A stretch of 54,434 nt of DNA from Paenirhodobacter enshiensis (lineage in GTDB: Bacteria; Pseudomonadota; Alphaproteobacteria; Rhodobacterales; Rhodobacteraceae). The stretch is taken from assembly GCF_000740785.1 (NCBI RefSeq), contig NZ_JFZB01000035.1, positions 1 to 54,434 of the forward strand, given 5' to 3'. The position numbers were made by a program, and so were the translations under genes. Numbering within the stretch: position 1 is the first letter of the stretch; every line of letters begins with the position of its first letter. The notes beneath the pieces were generated by a model. It saw only the letters and a program-made list of their open reading frames with translations, did not search any database and was not told the DNA's origin. This document shows positions 8,492 to 17,332 of this stretch, piece by piece.

Positions 8492-9316
8492 ATGGATCTT
8501 TGCAGCCTCCTCCCCGCCAAGTTTCGCCGCCGCAGGCCGCGCGTCGCGCTGTTGCGCCTCGACGGCACCATCGGCATGGCCCGCCCCGGCGCCCGCGCCC
8601 TGTCGGATGCCGCCCTCGCCCCCCGGATCGAGCGTGCGTTCAAAAATGGCGCCTTCGACGCGGTGGCGCTGGTGATCAATTCGCCCGGCGGCTCGCCGGT
8701 GCAATCGTCGCTGATCGCGGCGCGCATCCGTCGTCTGGCGGACGAGAACCATATCCCCGTCCATGCCTTCGTCGAGGATGTGGCGGCCTCGGGCGGATAC
8801 TGGCTGGCCTGCGCGGCAGATGACATCTGGACCGATGCGACCTCCATCGTCGGCTCGATCGGGGTGATCTCGGCAGGCTTCGGCCTCGACGGTTTCATCG
8901 AGCGCCACGGCATCGCCCGGCGCGTCCACACGGCCGGACAGTCGAAAAGTTTCCTCGACCCGTTCCGCCCGGAAAAGCCCGAGGATGTCGCCCGGCTGGA
9001 GATCCTGCTCGCCGACATGCATGTCAGTTTCACCGACTGGGTGACGGCGCGGCGCGGTGCGCGGCTGAAGCGCGACGACCTGTTCACCGGCGAATTCTGG
9101 ACCGGACGGCAGGCGCTCGACACCGGGCTGATCGACGGCATCGCCCATGCCGTGCCGAAGCTGAAGGAGCTCTATGGCGAGAAGGTGAAGATCGTTCCCT
9201 TCGTGCAGCGCCGTTCGCTGTTGTCGCGGTTCGGCGCGCAGCTCGGGGCGGAGGCGGCCTCGGGCCTTGCCCAGACGGTCGAGGAACGCGCGCTGTGGTC
9301 GCGCTACGGGCTGTGA
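8492..9316 (+). CDS. S49 family serine peptidase (SppA/SohB-like)
   Basis: This is a Ser/Lys dyad peptidase related to signal-peptide peptidase. By count the nucleophile is S100 (in VAASGGYW) and the general base K152 (in GQSKSFLDPF). The short single-domain form (274 residues) corresponds to one half of E. coli SppA. Unlike typical SppA there is no clear N-terminal transmembrane helix: the start is MDLCSLLPAKFRRRRPRV. It may therefore act at the cytoplasmic face or in the cytosol. A 52-residue zinc-ribbon membrane protein begins 10 bases downstream, probably in the same transcript. Confidence 0.88.
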   Translation: MDLCSLLPAKFRRRRPRVALLRLDGTIGMARPGARALSDAALAPRIERAFKNGAFDAVALVINSPGGSPVQSSLIAARIRRLADENHIPVHAFVEDVAASGGYWLACAADDIWTDATSIVGSIGVISAGFGLDGFIERHGIARRVHTAGQSKSFLDPFRPEKPEDVARLEILLADMHVSFTDWVTARRGARLKRDDLFTGEFWTGRQALDTGLIDGIAHAVPKLKELYGEKVKIVPFVQRRSLLSRFGAQLGAEAASGLAQTVEERALWSRYGL

Positions 9317-9326
9317 GGGGCGCGCG

Positions 9327-9485
9327 ATGCTGATCAAGATCATGCTGCTGTTCCTCGGCGCGATGGCGCTGCTGGCAATGGTGGCGAAAGCGCTGCTGCC
9401 GAAGGTGCGCAGCGCGCGCGGCCGTTGTCCGGCCTGCGGACGCCCGAAGATCGGCCCCGGCCCCTGCCCCTGCGGCAAGCACTGA
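9327..9485 (+). CDS. Small membrane protein with C-terminal zinc ribbon
   Basis: The product is 52 residues. Residues 1-22 (MLIKIMLLFLGAMALLAM...) form one transmembrane helix. The tail carries two cysteine pairs, CPACG and CPCGK, spaced like a rubredoxin-type zinc knuckle. A GAGGGG ribosome site precedes the ATG by 6 bases. It sits between the S49 peptidase and the SDR gene, all co-directional. I do not recognise a named family. The inference is a membrane-tethered zinc-binding adaptor; the tight linkage to the peptidase suggests a partner role, unproven. Confidence 0.7.
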   Translation: MLIKIMLLFLGAMALLAMVAKALLPKVRSARGRCPACGRPKIGPGPCPCGKH

Positions 9486-9506
9486 GAAACGCAAAAGGAG
9501 AGCGGA

Positions 9507-10283
9507 ATGGCGAAGGCACTGGTGACCGGCGCGGCGCGGCGCCTCGGCCGCGAGATGGCGCTCTATCTGGCGCGGCGTGGCCATGACGTGGCGGTGCATT
9601 GCAATACCGCCGCCGGGGAGGCCGAGGCCACCGCGGCCGAGATCCGCGCCCTCGGCCGACGCGCCGAGGTGCTGGTGGCGGATCTGCTCGACGAGGATGA
9701 GACCCAGGCGCTGATCGGCCGCGCCGCCGAGGCGCTCGGCGGGCCGCTCGACGTGCTGGTGAACAGCGCCTCGATCTTCGAATACGACAATTTCCGCACC
9801 GCGACGCGCGAGAGCTGGGACCGGCACATCGGCTCGAACCTGCGCGCGCCCTTCGTGCTGACCCAGGCCTTCGCCCGGCAGGCGCCGAAGGCCGGGACCG
9901 TGGACGGCCAGCCGGTGGCGCGGGCGCTGATCGTCAACATGGTCGATCAGCGGGTGCTGAAACCGACGCCCGAATTCACCACCTATTCCATCGCCAAGGC
10001 CGGGTTGTGGTGGCTGACGCAGACCGCGGCGCAGGGCCTTGCCCCGGACATCCGCGTCAATGCCATCGGCCCCGGCCCGACGATGCGCGGCGCCCGGCAG
10101 AGCGAGGACCACTTCGCCCGCCAGCGCGCCGCGACGATCCTCGAACGCGGCCCCGACCCGGACGAGATCTGCGCCGCGCTCGGTTACTTTCTCGACGCGA
10201 AATCCGTCACAGGACAGTTGATTTGCGTTGACGGCGGGCAACATCTGGGCTGGCGCACACCCGATGTCCTCGGCCCCGAGTGA
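9507..10283 (+). CDS. SDR oxidoreductase, probable pteridine/dihydromonapterin reductase
   Basis: This is an NADPH-dependent short-chain dehydrogenase of 258 residues. The nucleotide motif is TGAARRLGR (7-15) rather than TGxxxGxG, with Arg in the position typical of pteridine reductases. The usual catalytic Ser is replaced by D147 in NMVDQR, 13 residues before Y160 in YSIAK (K164); this Asp-x12-Tyr-x3-Lys arrangement is that of trypanosomatid PTR1 and FolM. The inferred role is reduction of dihydropterins, perhaps supplying tetrahydromonapterin or backing up DHFR. It stands 22 bases after the zinc-ribbon gene and upstream of uvrC. Confidence 0.8.
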   Translation: MAKALVTGAARRLGREMALYLARRGHDVAVHCNTAAGEAEATAAEIRALGRRAEVLVADLLDEDETQALIGRAAEALGGPLDVLVNSASIFEYDNFRTATRESWDRHIGSNLRAPFVLTQAFARQAPKAGTVDGQPVARALIVNMVDQRVLKPTPEFTTYSIAKAGLWWLTQTAAQGLAPDIRVNAIGPGPTMRGARQSEDHFARQRAATILERGPDPDEICAALGYFLDAKSVTGQLICVDGGQHLGWRTPDVLGPE

Positions 10284-10570
10284 GTCGCCCCCCGCGGGGT
10301 TTTGCACGGGCGCGGAAACCGTCACGAAAGCGTCAGGATTCCATACGTTTTTTCAGTCACTTGCTACCACGCAAAAATAAAACCGTGCAAAATCAATGTG
10401 CTGCATTTTCGCCTAAAAAACGGGCGCAGGATCGAAGGCAGCGGGATTCAAAGGAAATTCCAGCTTCCCCAATGTTTGCCCACAAAGTTGTCCACAGAAA
10501 CCGTGGATGCCTTTGCCCTTGAACCGAAGCGCGCAAGATTGCAGCCAGATGGCAGAATCGAGTCTCTCCC
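10284..10570. other. AT-richer intergenic region before uvrC
   Basis: This 287-base non-coding stretch is lower in GC than its flanks between 10330 and 10500. It contains two DnaA-box-like words close together, TTGCCCACA (10477-10485) and TTGTCCACA (10489-10497); the second differs from TTATCCACA by one base. No clear terminator follows the SDR gene, and no alphaproteobacterial LexA box (GTTC-N7-GTTC) was found. It probably holds the uvrC promoter. Confidence 0.35.
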
Positions 10571-12526
10571 ATGACGGACCCAAGCTTCCCCGAAGATCCA
10601 GCCCCGAAGGCCGAAACCGCCGCCCCGGAACAGGGGGCGAACGGGGCTGAGGAACAGATGGAGGACACGGCGCCTGCGCCGCGGCTGCGTGGCCATGCGC
10701 TGATCGCCGATTACGTCAGCCGGCTCGATACTTCGCCCGGCGTCTACCGGATGCTGAACGAGCGGCAGGAAGTCCTTTACGTCGGCAAGGCGCGCAATCT
10801 GAAGGCGCGGGTGACGAATTACACCCGGCTCAACGGCCACAGCGCGCGGATTGACCGGATGATCCGCGAGACCACCTCGATGATGTTCCTGACCACGCGC
10901 ACCGAGACCGAGGCGCTGTTGCTGGAACAGAACCTCATCAAGCAGCTGAAACCGCGCTACAACGTGCTTTTGCGCGACGACAAGTCCTTCCCCTATATCG
11001 TCATCGACAAGTCCAGCCTGTTCCCCGAGATCCGCAAGCACCGCGGCGCGCGCAGCGTGAAGGGCGCCTATTTCGGCCCCTTCGCCTCGGCCTCGGCGGT
11101 GAACCGCACGCTCAATCACCTCGAACGGGTGTTCCAGCTGCGCAACTGCTCGGACACGATGTTCGCCGGGCGCACCCGGCCGTGCCTGCAATATCAGATC
11201 AAGCGCTGCTCGGCGCCCTGCGTGGGCAAGATCTCCGAGGCCGACTATCGCCGCACCGTCGACGATGCGGAACGCTTCCTCGAAGGCAAGACCACCGCGA
11301 TCCAGAAAGAGCTGGCCGAAGAGATGCAGCAGGCCTCGGACGCGATGGAGTTCGAGCGCGCGGCGGCGCTGCGCGACCGGATCCAGGCGCTGACCACGGT
11401 GCAGCAGTCGCAGGGCATCAACCCCCGCGGCGTGTCGGAGGCCGACGTGATCGCGGTGCATATGGACGGCGGTCAGGCCTGCGTTCAGGTGTTCTTCATC
11501 CGCGCGCATCAAAGCTGGGGCAACCACGACTTCTACCCGAAGACCGGCTCGGGCGCCGAGGAACCCGAGATCATCGAGGCCTTCCTCGGCCAGTTCTATG
11601 ACGGCAAGGAGCCGCCCAGACTGATCCTGCTCAGCCACCGGATCGAGGATGCCGATCTGATGGAAGAGGCATTGAGCGCCAAGGCCGGCCACCGCGTCGA
11701 GATCGCCGTGCCGCAGCGCGGCGAGAAGGCCGAGCTGGTCGACAACGCGCTGCGCAACGCCCGCGAAAGCCTCGGCCGCCGGATGTCGGAATCGGCCGCC
11801 ACCGCGAAACTGCTGCAAGGGGTCGCCGCGGCCTTCGACCTGCCCGGCCCGCCGCGCCGGATCGAGGTCTATGACAACGCCCATATCCAGGGCACCAACG
11901 CGGTGGGCGGGATGATCTGCGCCGGTCCCGACGGCTTCATGAAAAGCCAGTATCGCAAGTGGAACATCCGCGGCGACGATCTGACGCCCGGCGACGACTT
12001 CGGCATGATGAAAGAGGTGCTGACCCGCCGCTTCGCCCGGTTGCAGAAGGAAGACCCGGCCCGGCAGACCGACGCCTGGCCCGACCTGCTGCTGATCGAC
12101 GGCGGCGCCGGGCAGGTCTCGGCGGTGCATCAGATCATGACCGACATGGGAGTGACCGATATCCCGATGGTCGGCATCGCCAAGGGCATCGACCGCGATC
12201 AGGGCAAGGAAGAGTTCCACCGCATCGGCCACCGCCCCTTCGCGCTGCCGCGTCAGGACCCGGTGCTTTACTACATCCAGCGGCTGCGCGACGAGGCGCA
12301 CCGTTGGGCGAATGGCGCGCATCGGGCGAAGCGGGCGAAGGCGCAGCTGCAAAACCCGCTCGACGAGATTCCGGGCATCGGCGCCACGCGCAAGCGCGCG
12401 CTGCTGAGCCATTTCGGCTCGGCCAAGGCGGTGCGCGGTGCCTCGGTCACCGATCTGACCGAGGTTCCGGGGATCTCGCAGGCGACGGCGGAAACGATCT
12501 GGAACTACTTCAACGAGAAGGGCTGA
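10571..12526 (+). CDS. uvrC: Excinuclease ABC subunit C
   Basis: UvrC makes both incisions in nucleotide excision repair after UvrAB finds the lesion. The GIY-YIG nuclease lies at about 54-135 (GVY 57-59, YVG 70-72). The UVR domain binding UvrB is around 260-295, the RNase-H-like C-terminal nuclease around 420-570 ([27 protein letters not shown]), and a tandem helix-hairpin-helix closes the protein ([28 protein letters not shown]). The 651-residue length includes a Glu/Ala/Pro-rich N-terminal tail of about 40 residues not needed by the family. Its 3' end overlaps the convergent acyltransferase by 17 bases. Confidence 0.96.
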   Translation: MTDPSFPEDPAPKAETAAPEQGANGAEEQMEDTAPAPRLRGHALIADYVSRLDTSPGVYRMLNERQEVLYVGKARNLKARVTNYTRLNGHSARIDRMIRETTSMMFLTTRTETEALLLEQNLIKQLKPRYNVLLRDDKSFPYIVIDKSSLFPEIRKHRGARSVKGAYFGPFASASAVNRTLNHLERVFQLRNCSDTMFAGRTRPCLQYQIKRCSAPCVGKISEADYRRTVDDAERFLEGKTTAIQKELAEEMQQASDAMEFERAAALRDRIQALTTVQQSQGINPRGVSEADVIAVHMDGGQACVQVFFIRAHQSWGNHDFYPKTGSGAEEPEIIEAFLGQFYDGKEPPRLILLSHRIEDADLMEEALSAKAGHRVEIAVPQRGEKAELVDNALRNARESLGRRMSESAATAKLLQGVAAAFDLPGPPRRIEVYDNAHIQGTNAVGGMICAGPDGFMKSQYRKWNIRGDDLTPGDDFGMMKEVLTRRFARLQKEDPARQTDAWPDLLLIDGGAGQVSAVHQIMTDMGVTDIPMVGIAKGIDRDQGKEEFHRIGHRPFALPRQDPVLYYIQRLRDEAHRWANGAHRAKRAKAQLQNPLDEIPGIGATRKRALLSHFGSAKAVRGASVTDLTEVPGISQATAETIWNYFNEKG

Positions 12527-13544
12527 GCAGGGCCGCGAAGCCCGCGCGCAACCGCGGCTCCAGCCGGAACGTCACCCAGCCGGTCACGATGAGCGTCAGC
12601 ACCACCACCGCCGCGCCGACGACCGGATCGGTCCAGGCGCCCGGCCCCTCGACCAGCACCGCGAGCTTCACCGCCAGCATCATCAGCGGCCAGTGCAGGA
12701 TATAAAGCGGATAGGACATCTGGCCGAGCGCGCGGCACAGATCCGCCGGCGCCGGCAGCCGCATCGCCGCGATGACGCCCAGAGGCAGCACCAGCACGAT
12801 CCAGAAAAACCGCCACAGGTCGCTGTCGGGCAGGCCCGGAAACAGCATCGCCAGCACGACGACGGGCCAGCCCGCCCGCCCCATGTCGGGCAGCTTCTCG
12901 CGCATCCGCCAGATCAGCAGCCCGGTGCCGAAGCCGAACCAGAACCGGAACAGCCCGGCGAACAGCGTCGGATAGGCCACGCCCAGCTCCACCGTGCCGG
13001 CGATCTGGCTGGCCGCGACATAGCCCGCAAGCGCGAGCGCCGTCAGCAGGGCCACCCCGCGGGGGCTCAGCCGCACCACGATCATGGCATAGATGACATT
13101 GCCCCAGATCTCGAAGAACAGCGACCATGCCGGCGGGTCGAGCGGAAACGGCCCGGCATCGCCGCGAAACAGCGGCTCTGGCAGCATCAACAGATGCCAG
13201 AGCAGCCCCGAGGCGAGCGTGACCGGCGTGCTCCAGTCCTCGCCGATCAGCGTCAGCACCGCCAGCACCGCCAGCCCCAGCACGCCGCCCACCATGTAGA
13301 CCGGATAAAGCCGCAGGAAGCGCCGGCGCAGGAAGTCCACCCGGCTCAGGCTGCCGTCGCGCAGCCGCTCGCCATAGTTCATCGCGATGACCACGCCGCT
13401 CATCATGAAGAACAGATCGACCGCGAGATAGCCGTTCGCCACCGGCAGCATGTCGCCCCAGAAATGGCGCAGATGATACAGCAGCACCCCGAAGGCGGCA
13501 TAGCCGCGCAAACCGTCGAGCAGGGCAAGATGAGGGCGCGTCAT
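12510..13544 (-). CDS. OafA/YrhL-type membrane acyltransferase
   Basis: This is a family 3 acyltransferase that O-acylates extracytoplasmic sugars. It is a 344-residue polytopic membrane protein with about 10 hydrophobic segments. The N-terminus reads [20 protein letters not shown], with the conserved His of the family. The [10 protein letters not shown] segment and the [14 protein letters not shown] arginine-rich loop are also family marks. The frame runs back to 13700, but the ATG at 13544 fits homology. The substrate is unknown; decoration of glucans or O-antigen is possible, and the opgGIH operon 12 kb away lacks its usual succinyltransferase gene. It is convergent with uvrC (overlap) and divergent from the radical SAM gene. 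Confidence 0.85.
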   Translation of the reverse strand: MTRPHLALLDGLRGYAAFGVLLYHLRHFWGDMLPVANGYLAVDLFFMMSGVVIAMNYGERLRDGSLSRVDFLRRRFLRLYPVYMVGGVLGLAVLAVLTLIGEDWSTPVTLASGLLWHLLMLPEPLFRGDAGPFPLDPPAWSLFFEIWGNVIYAMIVVRLSPRGVALLTALALAGYVAASQIAGTVELGVAYPTLFAGLFRFWFGFGTGLLIWRMREKLPDMGRAGWPVVVLAMLFPGLPDSDLWRFFWIVLVLPLGVIAAMRLPAPADLCRALGQMSYPLYILHWPLMMLAVKLAVLVEGPGAWTDPVVGAAVVVLTLIVTGWVTFRLEPRLRAGFAALLSPSR

Positions 13545-13687
13545 GACAATCCCCGGGGCCGAATCGGTCGCGACTATGCCGCGCGGGCGGGGTTTCGGCC
13601 AGCCGCGACGCGCCCCGCCCCCGGCAAGGCCTCGCACGCGCCTTGCGCACATTGACTTGGCCGCCCGGCGCGCCGATATGACGGCGC

Positions 13688-14770
13688 ATGACCGATGCAC
13701 GTCCTGTCCAGCCTGCCCCCCATGCCCTGACGACGCCCGCCGAGCTGCGCTCGGCCGGGCTGGTGGCGGACACCGACCCCGCCACCCTGGCCGAGGTCGC
13801 GCGGCATTTCCGCATCCGCATCACCCCGGCGATGCAGGACGCGCTGAGCGCGGCGAAACGTGAGACCGCCCCGAACCCGGTCGCGGCGCAGTTCGTGCCC
13901 TCGGCCGCCGAGCTGGTGACCCGCCCCGAAGAGCTTCTCGACCCGATCGGCGACATCTCGCATTCGCCGGTGCCGGGGCTGACGCATCGCTATCCCGACA
14001 GGGTGATCGTGCATATCACCAAAACCTGTGACGTCTATTGCCGGTTCTGCTTCCGCCGCGAGACGGTGGGCGAGACCGGCCCCTTGTCCGAGCCCGAGCT
14101 TCAGGGCGCCATCGACTACGTGGCCCGCACCCCGGCGATCCGCGAGGTGATCCTGACCGGGGGCGATCCGCTGACGCTCTCGCCGCGGCGGCTGTCGTCG
14201 GCGCTGACCCGCTTCGCCGCGATCGCCCATGTCACCACGCTGCGCATCCACACCCGCGTGCCGGTGGTGGCGCCGGGTCGGATCGGGCCCGATCTCGTCG
14301 CGCTGCTGAGCGGGCTCGGCATCCCGGTCTGGGTGGTGCTGCACACCAATCACGCGACCGAGCTGACCGCCGAAGCCCGCGCCGCCATCGCGCGGCTGGT
14401 CGACGCCGGCGTGCCGATGCTGTCGCAATCGGTGCTGCTGCGCGGCGTGAACGACAGCCACGAGGCGCTCGTCGATCTGTTCCGCGCGCTGCAGGACAAC
14501 CGGGTGAAGCCCTATTATCTTCATCACTGCGACCTCGCGCGCGGCACCTCGCATTTCCGCACCACCATCGACGAGGGCCGGGCGCTGGTCCGCGGGCTGC
14601 GCGGGCCGCTCTCGGGCGCGGCGATCCCGCATTACGTGCTCGACATCCCCGGCGGCTACGGCAAGGTGCCGATCACGGCCGATCACTTCACGCCCGGCGC
14701 GCGGCCAGGACTGTGGAAAGTGACCGACTGGCAGGGCATGGTGCATGACTATGCCGACCCCGAGCGCTGA
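13688..14770 (+). CDS. Lysine-2,3-aminomutase-like radical SAM protein (KamA/EpmB family)
   Basis: This is a radical SAM, PLP-dependent enzyme that moves an amino group between lysine carbons. The cluster cysteines are C114, C118 and C121 in KTCDVYCRFCFRR. The PLP lysine is K326 in PGGYGK. The 360-residue length and absent C-terminal oligomerisation extension are closer to EpmB, which makes beta-lysine for elongation factor P modification, than to 416-residue catabolic KamA. Neither efp nor epmA is in the window, so the in vivo role stays open. Start by ATG at 13688. It is followed after 39 bases by pgsA. Confidence 0.85.
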   Translation: MTDARPVQPAPHALTTPAELRSAGLVADTDPATLAEVARHFRIRITPAMQDALSAAKRETAPNPVAAQFVPSAAELVTRPEELLDPIGDISHSPVPGLTHRYPDRVIVHITKTCDVYCRFCFRRETVGETGPLSEPELQGAIDYVARTPAIREVILTGGDPLTLSPRRLSSALTRFAAIAHVTTLRIHTRVPVVAPGRIGPDLVALLSGLGIPVWVVLHTNHATELTAEARAAIARLVDAGVPMLSQSVLLRGVNDSHEALVDLFRALQDNRVKPYYLHHCDLARGTSHFRTTIDEGRALVRGLRGPLSGAAIPHYVLDIPGGYGKVPITADHFTPGARPGLWKVTDWQGMVHDYADPER

Positions 14771-14809
14771 CCCCTTCCCCTTCGCCACGGCCACGAGTAG
14801 GTTGCCCGC

Positions 14810-15439
14810 ATGAAATGGACCTTGCCGAATACGCTGACCGTGCTTCGCCTCATCGCCGCCCCCGGCGTCGCGGTGATGTTCCTGTATTTCCGCCGTCCCT
14901 GGGCCGATTTCGCGGCGCTGGCGCTGTTCATCATCGCCGCGATCACCGACTATTTCGACGGCTACCTCGCCCGGCTGTGGCGGCAGGAGTCGAAATTCGG
15001 CGCCATGCTGGACCCGATCGCCGACAAGGCGATGGTGGTCATCGCGATCATGGTGCTGACCGGCTATTCCGGCATGAACCCCTGGCTGATCCTGCCCGCG
15101 ACGGTGATCCTGTTCCGCGAGGTCTTCGTCTCGGGGCTGCGCGAATATCTCGGCGCCGACCGCAAGCTGCTGAAGGTGACCAGGCTCGCGAAGTGGAAGA
15201 CCACGGCGCAGATGGTGGCCATCGCGATCCTGTTCCTCGGCACCGGGCTCGATTTCGTCGAGACCGGGCGGGCGCCGCGCGCGGGCGAGGGCGATATCCC
15301 GATGGGGCTGAGCCTCGCCGACCTCGCGACTCATGTCGGGCTGGCGCTGATCTGGATCGCCGCGGTGCTGACCGCGATCACCGGCTGGGATTACTTCCGC
15401 AAGGCGCTGCCGTTCCTGCGCGATCATGGCCATGACTGA
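14810..15439 (+). CDS. pgsA: CDP-diacylglycerol--glycerol-3-phosphate 3-phosphatidyltransferase
   Basis: This enzyme performs the committed step to phosphatidylglycerol at the inner membrane. The start MKWTLPNTLTVLRLIAAP is a family signature, and the CDP-alcohol motif is complete: D-YFD-G-YLAR, then ESKFGAMLDPIADK. The product is 209 residues with about four to five membrane segments. A hydrophilic insert (ETGRAPRAGEGDIPM) lies before the last helix pair. The 3' end overlaps moaD by 14 bases, so pgsA, moaD and moaE are one operon. Together with pssA-psd the window carries both main branches of phospholipid head-group synthesis. Confidence 0.95.
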   Translation: MKWTLPNTLTVLRLIAAPGVAVMFLYFRRPWADFAALALFIIAAITDYFDGYLARLWRQESKFGAMLDPIADKAMVVIAIMVLTGYSGMNPWLILPATVILFREVFVSGLREYLGADRKLLKVTRLAKWKTTAQMVAIAILFLGTGLDFVETGRAPRAGEGDIPMGLSLADLATHVGLALIWIAAVLTAITGWDYFRKALPFLRDHGHD

Positions 15440-15695
15440 TCCGGCCCGGATCGAGGTCGTCTATTTCGCCTGGGTGCGCGAGCGCATCGGGCTGCCGCGC
15501 GAAAGCGTGACGACCGCGGCCGCCACTCCCCGCGCCCTGATCGCCGAGCTGAGCGCGCGCGAGCCGCGCTATGGCGCGGCCTTCGCCGACCCTTCGGCGC
15601 TGCGCGTGGCGCTCGACCGCAAGCTGTCGGATTTCGACGCGCCGCTTGCGGGTGTGCGCGAGGTGGCGTTCTTCCCGCCGATGACGGGGGGCTAG
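15426..15695 (+). CDS. moaD: Molybdopterin synthase small subunit
   Basis: MoaD is a ubiquitin-like sulfur carrier that, as a C-terminal thiocarboxylate, gives sulfur to precursor Z in molybdopterin synthesis. The 89-residue product ends FFPPMTGG, with the required terminal Gly-Gly. The N-terminal IEVVYFAWVRERIG strand-helix is typical. Two starts are possible: the ATG at 15426 and another at 15432; both overlap the end of pgsA. The moaE start follows the stop directly. The linkage to pgsA is conserved in this bacterial group and is not metabolic. Confidence 0.93.
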   Translation: MAMTDPARIEVVYFAWVRERIGLPRESVTTAAATPRALIAELSAREPRYGAAFADPSALRVALDRKLSDFDAPLAGVREVAFFPPMTGG

Positions 15696-16133
15696 ATGCG
15701 CGTCTCGGTCCAGCCCGACCGGTTCGACCCGGCGGCCGAAATGGCGGGTTTCGGCACCGGCCCCACGACCGGCGCCGTGGTGACCTTCACCGGCATCGTG
15801 CGCGACGACACCGGGCGGATGCAGGCGCTCGAGATCGAGCATTACCCCGGCATGACCGAGGCGGTGATCGCGGACTATGCCCGCGCCGCGGCGGAGCGGT
15901 TCGGGCTGAGCGACGTTCTGGTGATCCACCGTCACGGGCGGCTGGCCATCGGCGAGCCGATCATGATGGTCGCCACCGCCGCCCGCCACCGTCAGGCCGC
16001 CTTCGAGGCGGCGGAATATCTGATGGACTGGCTGAAATCGCGCGCACCGTTCTGGAAGAAGGAAGTCGGCGCGGACGGCGAGAGCTGGGTCGCGGCGAAG
16101 GACAGCGACGAGGATGCTCTCGGGCGCTGGTGA
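15696..16133 (+). CDS. moaE: Molybdopterin synthase catalytic subunit
   Basis: MoaE is the large subunit of the MoaD2-MoaE2 molybdopterin synthase. The product is 145 residues, and the ATG is immediately next to the moaD stop. Typical segments are GAVVTFTGIVRDD, LEIEHYPGMTE, HRHGRLAIGEPIMMV and the active-site lysine region RAPFWKKE near the C-terminus. The product feeds enzymes such as the formate dehydrogenase served by FdhD elsewhere in the window. The operon ends here, followed by the second copy of the double-hairpin repeat. Confidence 0.95.
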   Translation: MRVSVQPDRFDPAAEMAGFGTGPTTGAVVTFTGIVRDDTGRMQALEIEHYPGMTEAVIADYARAAAERFGLSDVLVIHRHGRLAIGEPIMMVATAARHRQAAFEAAEYLMDWLKSRAPFWKKEVGADGESWVAAKDSDEDALGRW

Positions 16134-16153
16134 TCGATGAACCGACGGTAAGA

Positions 16154-16219
16154 GAGGGGCTCTGCCCCTCGGGCCTTGCAGGCCCTCACCCCGGGATATT
16201 TTCAGCGAATCGAAAGGGA
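16154..16219 (+). repeat. Double-hairpin intergenic repeat, copy 2
   Basis: Hairpin one is GAGGGGC-TCT-GCCCCTC (16154-16170), hairpin two GGGCC-TTGCA-GGCCC (16171-16185), then TCACCCCGGGATATTTTCAG and CGAATCGAAAGGGA. The stems differ in sequence from copy 1 but keep pairing (compensated changes), while the tail is nearly identical. It fills the convergent gap between moaE and the FAD oxidoreductase. Confidence 0.85.
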
Positions 16220-16226
16220 TGCGGGC

Positions 16227-17279
16227 TCAGGCCGGATCTTTGAGAGCCGCGGCGAAGCGGAAGTCCTCGGGGATGGCATCATGGCCGTCGAGGATCAGGT
16301 CCGCCATGACCGCGGCGATCTTCGGGGCGAGGCCGAAGCCGATCTTGAACCCGCCATTCGCGATGAAATGCCCCTCGCGCCCCGGAAAGCGGCCGAGCAG
16401 CGGGCCGCGGGTGACGCTCCTCGGCCGGGCCGAGGCCCAGCGGTCGATAACCGGAGCGTTCCCGAGCCAGGGGCAGAGCGCACGGGCGCGGGCGATCAGG
16501 TCGTCGAGCTGAGTGTCCGTGCTTGCGGGATCGTCGTAATCGCGTTCTGTCGTGGAGCCGATGGCGGTGGTGCCGTCGGCATGGGGCACGACATGAACGC
16601 CGTTGCCGTAGACCTGCGGGGAATCCGGTGCGGCGCAGGCGAGGAGCGCCGATTGCCCCTTCTCGCCATGGCCGATGAAGCGGCCGAAGGCTCGCGACAG
16701 GTCTTCGAGGCCCTGCCAGCCGGTGGCGTGCAGGACCGCGCCGTCTTCGGGGCCGTCCGGCACGACGCTTCCGCCCAGCGCGACGATGGCCCCGGCAAGG
16801 GCGGCGCAGGCGCGGCGCGGCGCGATCCGGGCGCTGAGGCTGTCGAACAGCACGAGGCCGGTGGGCGAGACCGGGGCATGAGGGAAATCCGATGCCTCAC
16901 GCAGCTGCCAGACCGCCGCCTCGCCCCAGCAGGCCCGCGCCGCCGCCCCGCGCTTTTCCGCCAGCGCCGCGGCGCGCTCGTCCGCGACGGGTTGCAACCG
17001 GCCGAGCCGCGCATAGCCCGGATCCTGACCCGAGACCGCCTGCACCCCGGCCCAGAAGCCTTCCGCCTGCATCAGGCTGTCGAACTGGAAGCGTTTCTTC
17101 TCGCTCCACTCGCCCGGCACATGGGGGGCGAGCGCGCCGACCGTGCCGCCCGAGGCACCGGCACCCGGAGCGCGCGGCTCGATCACCTGCACCCGTGCGC
17201 CGCGACGGGCCATTTCATAGGCACAGGCGAGGCCGAAGATGCCGCCGCCGCGGATGGTCACCCGATCCCCACTTGCCAT
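16227..17279 (-). CDS. DAO-family FAD-dependent oxidoreductase (possible MnmC1-like)
   Basis: This is a flavoprotein of the D-amino-acid/glycine oxidase fold, 350 residues. The dinucleotide motif lies at the N-terminus (TIRGGGIFGLACAYEMARRG) and the FAD-contacting C-terminal block reads ANGGFKIGFGLAPKIAAVMADLI. The frame extends to 17369, but the ATG at 17279 matches the family start. It is divergent from mnmD by 53 bases. In E. coli the MnmD-type methyltransferase is fused to a DAO-fold oxidoreductase (MnmC). I infer that this gene may encode the separated oxidoreductase half that removes the carboxymethyl group at tRNA wobble uridine 34. A ThiO-like or sarcosine-oxidase-like amine oxidase is the alternative. 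Confidence 0.7.
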   Translation of the reverse strand: MASGDRVTIRGGGIFGLACAYEMARRGARVQVIEPRAPGAGASGGTVGALAPHVPGEWSEKKRFQFDSLMQAEGFWAGVQAVSGQDPGYARLGRLQPVADERAAALAEKRGAAARACWGEAAVWQLREASDFPHAPVSPTGLVLFDSLSARIAPRRACAALAGAIVALGGSVVPDGPEDGAVLHATGWQGLEDLSRAFGRFIGHGEKGQSALLACAAPDSPQVYGNGVHVVPHADGTTAIGSTTERDYDDPASTDTQLDDLIARARALCPWLGNAPVIDRWASARPRSVTRGPLLGRFPGREGHFIANGGFKIGFGLAPKIAAVMADLILDGHDAIPEDFRFAAALKDPA

Positions 17280-17332
17280 GTGACGCACCTTTCGCCTAAC
17301 TCGCAGCTGACTCTGCCCCCGGACTAACCGCG

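Noticed and set aside
10477-10497. Replication origin near the DnaA-like boxes
   Set aside because: Only two imperfect boxes, no dnaA, parAB or repABC genes, and no long AT-rich unwinding element.
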